Part shown: positions 24,461 to 34,677 of the stretch, piece by piece | How positions within the stretch are numbered: the first letter of the stretch is position 1 | Layout of the letters: each line of letters starts with the position of its first letter | NCBI RefSeq assembly: GCF_963675165.1 | Contig: NC_087389.1 | Span: 3,842,830 to 3,906,829, forward strand | Direction: 5' to 3' | DNA length: 64,000 nt | Source of the DNA: Halichondria panicea | Lineage: Eukaryota > Porifera > Demospongiae > Suberitida > Halichondriidae | Translations under genes and position numbers: made by a program | The notes under the pieces: model-generated | Database searches by the model: none | What the model was told of the DNA's origin: nothing | Seen by the model: only the letters and a program-made list of their open reading frames with translations

Positions 24461-26499
24461 ACTATAAGTATATACCGTAAGGTGACAGATATAATAATAT
24501 AATAATTATATAGTTTAATATTAAATGCGACTTTAGAGTTTTATACTGACCATTTTTCAAATTATCCGTGAATTCAAATTTTACAGTTTCCTCTCATTTG
24601 CTAACATCACATGCAGTAAATGTTAATAAATTTATAGAGTGCACATAATATGCAATAGTGTACATCGAAATTTTAATTGAAATACATTGAAGATCATAAA
24701 TGCACTAAAAACATAGTGATTCAGTATCGTTATGCATACAAGCAACGAAGTCACGCCACAGTGAAAGCAAATTAAGATCGATACAATCCATGCACAATTG
24801 AAATGCAAAAAATCGGTCACAACGATTAAAGTGTTTATGTGGTAATATTTCTCTTCACCACCAGCTCCAAGCCTAGAGTCAAAATGCAAGCTTCCACAAT
24901 TACGCCATCATGCACAAACCTGTTAATATACAGCATTTTATTAGACATCTGTTCATCTCCTTCGGGAAAATGTATTCCGACTCAATGCATGGTCATATAT
25001 GAACAGAGCCATATATTATGCCAACAGAAGGAACAGTTGTTGATCACAACACCACGAAAGAAAATTTACGGAACTAACTGTTCATCTCAACAACACCGAC
25101 TGAGGAAGAAATATCTACTAATCGAAAAATCAATCTCACAGCTCAAAGAAAGAATCGAAGTATTGCAGGATCTCTCGAAGCCTTTGCTGAATATCTACCG
25201 TAGACAATCAACAAAAGAATCAAAGTATTGCAGGATCTCTCGAAGCCTTCGCTGAATATCTACCGTAGACAGTCAACAAATCTCGACTGTGCATGGCATA
25301 GGGATTTTATCAATATGAATAATTATACTATTCATGCACCCCTGATTATAGCAACTGTTTTTAAATGTACCTGCAGGTGTAACAGAAGAACCCGCTGTTG
25401 ATCACAACACCACGAAAGAAGATTTCAGAGCTGACACGTATCGAGCTGTCTGTTCATTTCAACAACACGAAAGAAGAACACAAAAATCAACAAATATCGA
25501 CTGGGGCACAAAGTTCAGAGTTCATAATTATAATCATATATTACTATCAACGTAATCGTCTCTCTGCAAAGTCATATCATATCCCTGTAAAGCCAGTTGT
25601 TGATCACATGCAACAAGACGTTCACCGGCATAGAGTTCCTTATATCAAATAGATGCTCTGCACCCAAATATCAACATAGCCTTAGCTTGCGACTTCAGTC
25701 TTTACATTACGTTTGCTTGCTTGAACAGAGCCACACGCATACCTGCCATCACGAAAAACCAGCTGTTGATTGCAACACCATGAAAGAAGATTTCACAGCT
25801 GACAAAGCTATCAGCTCATCTCAACAACTCGAAAGAAAAAAAGTTCACCGTTGACAATCAAACTGCATAACTCGACTGTGACTCATTTATACTTGACATG
25901 ATTGCAGATTGCAGACGGACAGATCTTCACGAAATTTCTTGATAGAGCTAAATATCATTCGACAAAATCATCAAACAGCACTCACTAAAGTTATTTCGCA
26001 ATAGTTAGTGTAAATTAAACTATTATAGCTACATATATAGAGACAGTCACGGTGGCTAATCCACATACAAGATTTTTACTTATGCTAGCAGCTACACATA
26101 CATGTCCAACAGCATGGTCACTTTATGAAACCAAGCGAAGGATCACGTGAGCTATAGTGTGTGGGATTTGATATCATAGAGATCTCCACGATAATTGCAC
26201 CAGTTGACAAAAGGAACCCACAGCATGTCCGGCTTGAGCAACGTGCCATGCGCATGCACACAGTGCAAGGTACTCTCAATACTCATGGTAAGAGAATAAA
26301 GTTACCATTATATCATAGTTTTGGAGACTCTATAATTATATACAGACTCTATAATTATATACAAGGTATAGCTGTACATAGTGTGAGTACACTATGTAAG
26401 AGTCAAAATAAATAACTTGGGTGCATTATAATTATGCTTCAACACTGCATGCACAAGTCGAATGTTCTATGCCGACTGCACTGCATGCAATAACATTAC
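24461..26499. repeat. Repeat-rich noncoding tail of block copy 2
   Basis: Counterpart of 7031-9034. The TTGATCACAACACCACG module occurs again, with an extra local duplication of about 55 bp at 25155-25265 relative to copy 1. The 19-bp GACTCTATAATTATATACA unit is present twice (26326-26363). No gene is supported. Confidence 0.7.
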
Positions 26500-26740
26500 T
26501 AGCCTCGATCCCAGGCCGATCCGTCTCTAATTGAACGCTAGGTCGCCTCCTCGGCCTGGTATTGATTGTATCTGGGCGTGTATCTGGGCGTGCTCTTATT
26601 GGCTCCACCTCGCTCAGGTATTCGCTAAAAAAGAGCGAATTCCTGAGCGACTTAACACTAATGGTGTATGTATGAGCACCTACTCCGTAAAAGTAATTGT
26701 AATCTCATGAATAGCTCCGTAAAGCTAGCTAGCTACTACT

Positions 26741-27470
26741 ATGGCAATTTCAACGTCTTTTGATATCCAAGAAGCATTAGCATATGCACTGTCTTGTGTG
26801 AAGCAAGAAGGACTGATCCTCAAGGAACAGCAGGTCCGTGCTCTCAAGCTCCTGTCAGAAGGAAGGGACGTTTTTGTGTGGTTCCCAACTGGGTATGGCA
26901 AGTCTCTGTGCTATCAATTGCTACCCTTCTTGATGGACTACAAGCTTGGTAGGACTAAGGGTCTCTTGTCGCCAGAAGTGTAGTTCTTGTCATCTCTCCC
27001 CTTGTGTCTCTCATGATTGACCAGGAGTCTGAACACTAGAGGTGTTTCTGCTGCCATCCTCAGTAGTAATAAGGGAATCGACAGAAGTCTTGTTGCCACT
27101 AACAAAGATGTGTCGGATGGAAAGTACCGTCTGCTGTTCACTGCCCCAGAGGCTGTTGTTGAAGACTATCGTTGGAGGATGCTATTACTAGAGCCTCCAC
27201 TCAATTCCTCTTTAGTGGCAATAGCTGTGGACGAAGCACACTGTGTTTACAAGTGGTAAGTTATTAATAACTCCCGTTGTGATTATTATGTATGTTCTGT
27301 AGGAGCTCTGACTTTCGTCCTGCCTATGCACACCTAGGTGAGCTTAGAGCATTTGCCCCTCCTGGTGCTCCAATATTGGCTGCAAACTGGATAGTTTCTG
27401 ACCTACCCTCTAGCTCCACAGCGATTGCAGATGATGTCGAGGCACTGGCATTATGTGGACCATCAATGTG
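26741..27470 (+). pseudogene. RecQ-like DNA helicase fragment (transposon-borne)
   Basis: Starts at ATG 26741 and encodes the N-terminal lobe of a RecQ-type helicase: the Q-motif-like LKEQQVRALKLL, Walker A in PTGYGKSLCYQLLP, then VLVISPLVSLMIDQ, LLFTAPEAVV and the DEAH-like VDEAHCVYKW. Next come a 47-bp intron-like gap and DFRPAYAHLGELR. Frame breaks occur near 26983 (TAG) and 27025, and everything after motif III is lost, so it cannot be an active helicase. A second, shorter relative lies at 59725-59870 in a related element, indicating that the helicase gene travels with this transposon family. Confidence 0.78.
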
Positions 27471-27501
27471 AGCTAAAAAAATAATTTTATTTACAACACT
27501 A

Positions 27502-27939
27502 TCACATTAAAAATTTCCTACTTTGTGCAGGAGTAAAAGCAAGCCTTTTTCCTCGAACCCCGATGGTACTCCTCTTTGCTGATGGACGCGAGCTCACAGT
27601 GAAAGGAGATGCGTCGGAACCACTCGTGTCCTTAGTCCTTTTCTTAGGGGCTGATCTTACTGGACTACTAGGGAGCTGCTCTTTGGACACTTGTTTCTGG
27701 TAGCTACGTCTGGCCAGGAGCCTGAACACCTCTATGGACTCTATCTTCTTGATACAAGAAAGACAGACAATCTTTGACAGGCCATCTGAATCACTAACAG
27801 GCAGATCCAATGCAAGACTGAGCCTCCCTGGAATATCTTCTTTGAGAGCCTTACTGCTGAACAAATGTTTATATCTTCTGTTTTGTATGGCATCAGTGCT
27901 GCAACATAACCTACAAAGAACAAACTTAGAAGCCATCAT
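27502..27939 (-). CDS. ZAD-like zinc-finger exon inside transposon
   Basis: 145-aa frame from ATG 27939. The first 80 or so residues show a paired CxxC arrangement (CRLC near residue 9 and CLSC about 50 residues later) with intervening hydrophobic helices, resembling zinc-finger-associated (ZAD) domains. A low-complexity Ser/Arg/Lys linker follows, and the final residues probably read through a splice site. It lies antisense to and downstream of the RecQ fragment within the same TIRs, so it is likely part of a transposon-encoded DNA-binding protein. The domain call is moderate; the function is unknown. Confidence 0.5.
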   Translation of the reverse strand: MMASKFVLCRLCCSTDAIQNRRYKHLFSSKALKEDIPGRLSLALDLPVSDSDGLSKIVCLSCIKKIESIEVFRLLARRSYQKQVSKEQLPSSPVRSAPKKRTKDTSGSDASPFTVSSRPSAKRSTIGVRGKRLAFTPAQSRKFLM

Positions 27940-28392
27940 TAATTTTTTTATTCAATTTTCATTTGACCACATGGACTAATAATAATAAAGAAGTCACGCC
28001 CAGATACAATCAACCAGGCCGAGGAGGCGACCTAGCGTTCAATTAGAGACAGATCGGCCTGGGATCGAGGCTAATACTGTAGGTTCAACAATACATGCAG
28101 TTGCTAAAAAAAACCCAACATGCATGGTTTTTGTCATTTTGATACCACACTGCTTTTTTGCTTTTTCATGATCAGTGTCTGTCAGAGAGTTGTTGATTTT
28201 ATGGTGTATTAAAAGTTCCCAGGATCCCATATCTGTTAGGAATTCATAGCATGTTGGTGTCTTGGTAACTGCATCCTTTTTGAAATTATGAATCATCAAT
28301 AATGACAGTAGTACACTCTTTTGAAGTAGAGTCAAACCACTATAATACATCATTAATTATACATTAAATAGAAACTGAGATTGTTGTCTAAG

Positions 28393-30123
28393 ATGGGGAT
28401 ACCAAAGCTAACTTCCTACATCAAGAAGACAGATCTTATTGTGCAAACAAATATCAGGAATATGTCAAGTATTGTCATTGATGGCTATGCTTTGTGCTAT
28501 AAGCTTCATCTTGGAGTTGAAAGTGGAGATTACTGTCAATTTTATGAAAAGGTTACCACTTTTCTTTCAGGCTTGAATCGTGAAATAGAAGTGTATGTTG
28601 TCATAGATGGTGTTGACTACGAAAATAGAAAAATGGAAACCGACAGACGTAGAGATGTACAACGTCTTCAGAAATTGTGGCGGGTTGATTCTCGAGTCGA
28701 AGAGCTTTCACCTTACGAGATTGTTATCTCTTTCATGGCCAAGACCGTGTTTATGGATGCTGTTTGTGATTCCTCAGTGAAATACTTCGTCGCTGATGGT
28801 GAAGCAGATCGGGACGTCGTCTCTCTTGCAAATCATCTTCGTTGCCCTGTATTTGGCTCTGATTCCGACTACTTCATTTTCAACATTGAAGGTGGGTACA
28901 TTCCCATTGATGATGGTAGAGGTGGAGTAACAAATCTGCATGGAGTAGTGCCTTGCTTTAATTATCATTCATTTGATTCTGCCTACAACCTCAGCTCTGA
29001 TGCTCGTCTTCTGATACCCTATTGTGTTGGAAATGATTTTCATGGTTCCAACGCTCTCCCTGAATTACAGATTGAACAAGATTCTTCGGTAGGAAATGTT
29101 GTCTCGAAACTTGCAGGTAGAGTGAATTTTGATGATTTCCAGAACAGAGTTGCAGAAGATTACAAGTTTTATCGTGTAGATCCTCACTCGTTTGAAGAAT
29201 TATCTCAGTCTAGGTTTTTAAGTGGTTTTAACCCCTTAGTCCCTGAGTGGGTCGTAATGCAATTTAAAGTAGGCCAGTTCTCGCACATTTCAATGAGATT
29301 TCTTGCAAGCAAGGATACTAAAACCTGGAAGTACACTATAGCCATCGAAGATGTGACTAAAGAATCCGCTTCAGAGGTGACGAATACTGTCTTTCCGTAC
29401 ATTGCTGGTGCACTGCTCAGCCTTGAAAAATGCCAAACTCCTCCTGTACGAGTTTACCGCAAGCCAAAGTCATTTGAGTTTGAAGCCAATGAAGTTGCTC
29501 TGTCAGATAGGCACAGGAATATTCTTGGCTCGTTTAACTTGCTGAATATCCGAGATTGTCCCTCGGAAGTTCGTGAGATGATCCTTTTACAAGTCTTCCA
29601 CTGCAAGTCTGTGTGTAAGACGCTACGGAAAATTCCAGACGAGTTGAAGTTAGCAGTAGTTGCTAGCAGATGTTGGTTAAAGAGCGTCATTCACAGCATT
29701 GATCATCAATTCAAGGCTTTCATTCTTGCACTAGTTTTCTGCTTTCACACGTGCTATTCTAGATCAGAGTTTCAAATTCCCCTTATCTTGAATCAAATGG
29801 GACGCCCTCGCAGGATCCACCACTTAGCTCAGTGGGAACGTATGATGCATCTAGTGATTGATTTTAATCAAATCCTCGGCTCTCCTTTTCCCTACACGAG
29901 TCTTGGTCATCTGTTTTCTACGACAGTATTTCTGAATTTTTTTACGAGCCAACCCGACTTTCTCTACTCTAAACTTGACGAAGAAGGTAGAGATATGTAC
30001 GATGCAATAACGAAAAAACTACTCCCTGGCGCACCAGTTGAACCTGTTCGTCAAGCCCAAGTTGTACGTGCTCCCAGACCGCAAGCAATTGTAACTCAGA
30101 ATAGGTTTGCTCAGCTGTCTTAG
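28393..30123 (+). CDS. Asteroid/ASTE1-like XPG-family nuclease, gene D
   Basis: Intronless 576-aa gene starting at the ATG at 28393 (MGIPKLTSYI). It is closely related to gene A along its length and lies outside the duplicated blocks, just after the RecQ transposon. The metal-binding set is complete: D30 in VIDG, D72 in VIDG, E137/D139/D141 in DGEADRD, D157/D159 in DSDYF and a later GNDFHG. The C-terminal half keeps the QWERMMHLVIDFNQILGSPFPY segment seen in A. The local pseudogenes (for example VFHCKSV) resemble D more than B, so D may be nearest their parent. Like A and B it is predicted to be a nuclear DNA-processing enzyme; the substrate is unknown. Confidence 0.86.
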   Translation: MGIPKLTSYIKKTDLIVQTNIRNMSSIVIDGYALCYKLHLGVESGDYCQFYEKVTTFLSGLNREIEVYVVIDGVDYENRKMETDRRRDVQRLQKLWRVDSRVEELSPYEIVISFMAKTVFMDAVCDSSVKYFVADGEADRDVVSLANHLRCPVFGSDSDYFIFNIEGGYIPIDDGRGGVTNLHGVVPCFNYHSFDSAYNLSSDARLLIPYCVGNDFHGSNALPELQIEQDSSVGNVVSKLAGRVNFDDFQNRVAEDYKFYRVDPHSFEELSQSRFLSGFNPLVPEWVVMQFKVGQFSHISMRFLASKDTKTWKYTIAIEDVTKESASEVTNTVFPYIAGALLSLEKCQTPPVRVYRKPKSFEFEANEVALSDRHRNILGSFNLLNIRDCPSEVREMILLQVFHCKSVCKTLRKIPDELKLAVVASRCWLKSVIHSIDHQFKAFILALVFCFHTCYSRSEFQIPLILNQMGRPRRIHHLAQWERMMHLVIDFNQILGSPFPYTSLGHLFSTTVFLNFFTSQPDFLYSKLDEEGRDMYDAITKKLLPGAPVEPVRQAQVVRAPRPQAIVTQNRFAQLS

Positions 30124-31004
30124 TTTATTGTGTGTGCATACATGGTAGCAGTTCATGCAGTTGTGTAATAGTGCGTGCATGTGTGTTTACAATAGGTAGG
30201 TTTCCTTGTATTTATTGCATGGGATGTTTCAACAAGACGCAAAACTTTCGGCACACTGTATATATATAGATAAAACACTTATAGAGAATAATTTATATCA
30301 CTGTTGTTTTTCTTGTGAACAAGTTTCAGTTACCTTCCTTTAGTAAAACTTTATATTTTATTTTGCTGCATGCATGCATGCATGCGTACATGTATATAAT
30401 TATGATGATGATGATTGTGCATAAACAGTATCTGTAACGTTATGTAGTAGACTCTCGCTAATCTGGCTCTCTGAAGCACGGTCACCTCGATATACACGTC
30501 GTTTAGTTTGCTATAGTTACTGCACAAAACTTGCCCTGAAATGCAACCACTCGCTATTCCGTATATACCAGCCAGTTCTGGCTGCCCTAAACTAGATTTT
30601 TAAGTTATAGTTATGGAACCAGCTGTATAATAGCATATATTGACTGAAGCAGAGGGCTGAGTTCAATAAATTATAATTACTGCAACTAACAAGTACCATA
30701 GATTGAAGAGAGAGGGATTGGCAACGGAGGCAGTTTACGTGATGCTTTACATTGAGTTTACATACACAGATGGGCCTGAAACCCACCCGTGTTTCGCCCT
30801 AAAACTCCCGGGGAAACTTATTGTGTCTAATGCATGCTTCTTAAAGACCCCTCCAACACTTAAACAAATGCCCCCCCCCCTGATGGTGCATGGGTATATC
30901 ATTTAGAAATGAAGAAAACATAATCGTGATTGTCGTGAAGTAGCTAGAGGTACATACACAGAGCATGTTTTCATGCTTGTGCATGTTCCTACATGTATAC
31001 CACC
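30124..31004. other. Noncoding spacer after gene D
   Basis: No gene seen. It contains ATGCATGC tracts and, near 30449-30600, an inverted partial copy of the small TIR element found at 14874-15161. Confidence 0.6.
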
Positions 31005-31885
31005 CAGGGGCGGATCCAGAGGTAGTTCGTTGGGTTCGTACGAACTACCCTTCCACTAAGTTGATACTTTATATTACACCTGGCGCTAGCTAGCTAGCTT
31101 ACTGTCATGACAATAGGGTACAAAGTTCTCTCTGCATAATGTGAGGGTGGGGCTGGTACTCTCTGCATAATATGAGGGTGGGGCTGGCTATATTGACTCA
31201 TCCAGCCATGGTCGCAGTGATAATTGAGCCTGGCCATGAATCCTAACAAAAGGTCTAGATTGCAACCCTCCATTGACTCCTGGTTAAAGTTTCAGGTAAG
31301 GGAAAGTTCATGGCACTGCATACTGAATGATAGACACTGTATAGATTAATTATAATTGCTATAATAATTATATTGACTAATATAATAATCTAGATGATCT
31401 ACAGCCAGTCTCCTCTTCAAGAGAACCACCAGCCACCACCGTCTCTTCTCCAGTCATCAACGTCTCTCCTCCAGCCACCACTGTCTCTCCTCGAGTCACA
31501 ACCATCTCTCCTCCAGTCACAACTATCTCTCCACTGGAACCACCAGCCACCTCCATCACCCCTCCATGTTCATCGAAGCAAGCAACGAGATCTTCCGCTG
31601 AGGATCAGCCAATGGAGCTCTCCTGAAAGAGAAGAAAGTGCAATCACTATCCCAGAGCATGAGAATGGCTTTGCCTTGTGTTCTTTCAGATATTATATAA
31701 TTTATGTTTTTGTATAATGTTTTTGTTGAAGGGAATGTGGTTAATTAATGGGCGTGGCATGTAAAAGGGGGCGTGGTCAGCCAAAAATTTCGGCGCTACA
31801 CGCCCAGTGACACTTCTTCTTGTCCACGCTTCGCGCGGCCAAGAAGTAAGAACCCCCCCTTCCCTAAATCCTGGATCCGCCCCTG
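31005..31885. mobile_element. hAT-like deleted element (TIR CAGGGGCGGATCCAG)
   Basis: 881-bp element with inverted 15-bp ends CAGGGGCGGATCCAG and the direct repeat CCACC immediately outside each end. Inside, an exon-like piece starting at 31239 (MNPNKRSRLQPSIDSWLKFQ) followed by a Pro/Ser-rich frame at about 31394-31626 resembles the 5' exons of a hAT-type transposase, with the catalytic part missing. Similar ends occur at 61530-62432 and 63736-64000. Confidence 0.75.
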
Positions 31886-32124
31886 CCACCTATGATATGG
31901 TTGTGTTACTAAGTAGTGTGCTGTGTCCCAAATGGCCATAAGCATGAGGTTAAGTTCATGTGACTTTATAGACAGCAAAAAACAATGCTCAGAATTAGAC
32001 TCACACGTTAGGAGTAAGCCTCGATTGAAACCGCGCGGGGAAACACGGATGGCACCGGAAGTGCACCCCGTTTCCAATCCTTCTCTCTTCAATCTATGCT
32101 AGTGTGCACTGGTGTGCACTTATG

Positions 32125-32690
32125 GATAATGAAATCAACCTCTCGTCAAAGCATTTAAGTATACTCAGGTCACATGACCTACAAACGATCTCTGATATGC
32201 CCCTACTACTATAGATAGAGAGAAAATTCTTTTGCGAGTATTTCACTGCAAATCGGTTTCAAAGACTTTGGAAAAACATTTCAGAAAAGCTGAAGTTAGC
32301 GGTAATTGCGAGCCGATGCTGGCTGAAAAATATTGTTCACAATGTTGATTATAATTTCGAGGCTTTCATTTCAGCTCTAGTTTTCTACTTTCAAACGTGT
32401 ATAGTGGAGCTCGACAGATTGATGAAGCGGGATAACACCGAGAACATTCAATGACTCACCTTCGCCGAATCCACTATTTAGCACATTGGGAATGCATGCT
32501 CCACCTCGCGAATTCAAATCCTGAACTATCCATTTACCTACACTATAGTCTGGGCAGAATGTTCTCAGCAACAGTACTTCACATATTTTTTACAAGTGGT
32601 CCAGGCGTTCATACAAGGTTGGACTTCGAAGGTGCTTGTATGTACGAAGCGATAACGAAAGAACTTCTCCTCACAAGTTGAACCTGTTTG
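32125..32690 (+). pseudogene. Asteroid-like nuclease C-terminal pseudogene fragment
   Basis: Plus-strand remnant containing pieces equivalent to the C-terminal half of gene D: a KLAVIASRCWLK-like stretch around 32290-32330, then RRIHYLAHWECMLHLA at 32460-32510, ending in YEAITKELLLTS near 32681. Short deletions and frameshifts separate the pieces. The N-terminal catalytic half is absent. Confidence 0.8.
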
Positions 32691-32771
32691 TTAAGCCTAT
32701 GCTGCTCCCAAGACTATACCTAGTAAGAAGAGACTGTTGTGAAAGTAAAACCCCAAAATGTGTAATGTGTA

Positions 32772-33421
32772 CAGTGCATCAAGTCCATATTAGAGTATAA
32801 ACTATACCATAAATGTGTGAGTAGTTGACTTAAATGTAAATTTCTAACGATTCTAAGAAAATGTGCTGATACCTATAGGTGAATGATAAGCTACAGGGTA
32901 TCCAAAAATGTTTCCATAATTAAGGTTGAGTAAACAATTGTTATTGGGTAATGGGATAAGGAGAGAAAAGGCCAATGGTGTCCGGGAACTTTGTCACAAC
33001 ATCTATATAGGCTATGTAAAAGGTTCAATGTTACTTACATATCTACACATCCTTTGCAGTGCTCAAAATTGCTAGTTTTCCGTTTCGGTTAGGGAGAGAT
33101 TTGAAGAAGATCTTACGGCTAGGGTCCAAACATTATTAAGCTTGAATAAATTTTATAACTTTTGATAAGAAAAAATTGTCCCAAAAATACTTTAGTTCCA
33201 GAGATAATTGATGTTACACACATTTTTTTTACGATCACCCCGTTTTTGATTTCTCATAATAACAACTAACAACTTTTGGGAAATACTTTTAAATAAGCTT
33301 TATATTCATTCACCTACACAATGGTATCAGTACAATTTCTTAGACTAATCTTAAGATACATTTAAGTACAACTACTCACACATTTGTGGTATTCTACTTA
33401 CTAGACTGGATGCATGCACTG
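32772..33421. mobile_element. Tc1/mariner-like MITE in inverted copy
   Basis: Same family and insertion as 2964-3606 but in reverse orientation. The ends are CAGTGCATCAAG and GGATGCATGCACTG, flanked by TA. Confidence 0.82.
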
Positions 33422-33660
33422 TACATGACTGTGTATTAATCTTTGTGTATCAGCGAATGATACCGTCACGGCACATTTGATACACAGAAATAGGGTAAGC
33501 ATGTGATTTTGCCTAAACAAACGCATTTCATGAAGCTTGAATTTCTATAGACACTAAGTTGCATATAATTCAGGCTATTTGTGCCTATCACTAAATTTCA
33601 CTCTGTCATGCCTCGAGTGTATTTCAAAAGTAAATATCTTCATTGCCACCTTTCATAAAT

Positions 33661-33952
33661 TCATTTCTTCATCATTTCCTCAGCATCGGACAAATATCTT
33701 ACAGAACCACTAAGTTTAACAAACGGAACTCTGCCGGATACTCTGTCATGAAGAGTAGACTTGGGAACATCAAACGCATCAGCTGCCTCGCGAATACTTA
33801 ACTCTTCATTCAAAACAGCATCGTATGCTAACTTCAGCCGTTCTTGGGTACATTTCTTATATTTTTCTGGCTGTGATGGTTGGGGAGAGCTCACATGAGC
33901 AGATTTTGAAGACCTTAGGATTCTATCCTTCAACAGTGGATACATTCCACAC
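33661..33952 (-). pseudogene. psq-type helix-turn-helix exon (pogo/Tigger-like transposase fragment)
   Basis: A plausible splice acceptor at 33953-33954 opens a frame of about 97 residues. Its middle (ERLKLAYDAVLNEELSIREA followed by DAFDVPKSTLHDRV) is a typical Pipsqueak-like helix-turn-helix as found at the N terminus of pogo/Tigger-type transposases and jerky-like proteins. It ends at the stop near 33661 immediately beside the inverted Asteroid fragment, so the downstream catalytic part is missing here. It may be a transposase remnant or the last exon of a host-domesticated gene. I saw no upstream exon. Confidence 0.6.
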
Positions 33953-34677
33953 CTGCAAACAATTAACACACAATTAACAGTTAGAGAAATGGCTGAAAAT
34001 GTAATTTAACTTACAGATGCTGCTCTGTAAATGGTTGCTGATCTGTAAACAGTGTTCATTGGCGACTCCTTGCTCTCCTTGCCATGTGGTATAAACTGCG
34101 CATGACAGGAAAATGGCATTTGATAGGAGGGCGTGTCCGCAATGTAAAAAGCATACCTAGCATTTTGTATCAGCTTTTTTGACAAAACTAGAAGGAGTTG
34201 AGAGCTGAATTTTGTTTGTGCTTGCAGCCCAAGGCCTGGTCTTTCTATCCATACATAGTAGCTTAGATAAGTCCTAGCTAGCGCTATACAAAAAATCCCT
34301 GTCCAAGACAGCTAGAGTTGTACGATCATGGTGTGTTCCGAATGTCCTTTATTTTGAGCTGGCATGTCTAGAGCAAGCACGATTGAGACTTGATAGTTGG
34401 TTGTGCAGCAAGGCACATACAGTAGCTACATTTACATACCCTACAATCACTGTAGAATCTTGATGGTCATGAGACAGAGTGTACGAAAACCGCTAGTGTC
34501 CGATCATTGGTAAATTACTCTAGCTCTCTTGATTTTGCCCCCCGAGCTTATTAGGTGTGGCTGGGGGCCACACCTAATAAGGTGTGGCCCCCAGACTAAA
34601 GTTACCCCATGCCATGCCCAAGAGTTCATTGACCCTGGAATTCTGACTTGTGCCTAGCTAGCTAGCTAGCTAGTGTA

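Larger units (their letters stand above)
16470..26499. repeat. Segmental duplication, copy 2 (Asteroid gene block)
   Basis: Collinear with 1-9034. It contains frameshifted gene A', an extra segment of about 950 bp with exon-like pieces, the shared MITE, the shared Asteroid pseudogene, intact gene B' and the repeat-rich tail. Both of its edges coincide with transposon termini of the TAGCCTCGAT family: a solo end on the left and the RecQ element on the right. Confidence 0.9.
26500..28073. mobile_element. DNA transposon with about 80-bp TIRs carrying RecQ-like and ZAD-like fragments
   Basis: The left end (TAGCCTCGATCCCAGG) and right end are inverted repeats about 80 bp long that match at all but a few bases. 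The interior holds a broken RecQ-like helicase on the plus strand and a zinc-finger exon on the minus strand. The 9-bp flanks (TAACATTAC on the left, ATACTGTAG on the right) do not match, whereas a 64-bp relative at 59083-59146 has a perfect 9-bp TSD. This copy has therefore probably lost one original flank by rearrangement. The superfamily is unproven; the 9-bp TSD of the relative suggests a Mutator-like element. Confidence 0.85.
32125..33653. repeat. Inverted third copy of part of the Asteroid block
   Basis: Reverse complement of roughly 2725-4245: Asteroid pseudogene C-terminal part, then the CAGTGCATC-type MITE, then the flank. It ends sharply at 33653, next to a psq-domain exon. Both edges fall inside the block, so this is a fragment. 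Confidence 0.85.

Noticed and set aside
31394-31717. Pro/Ser-rich 107-codon ORF as a host protein
   Set aside because: It lies inside a CAGGGGCG element and looks like a transposase 5' exon remnant.
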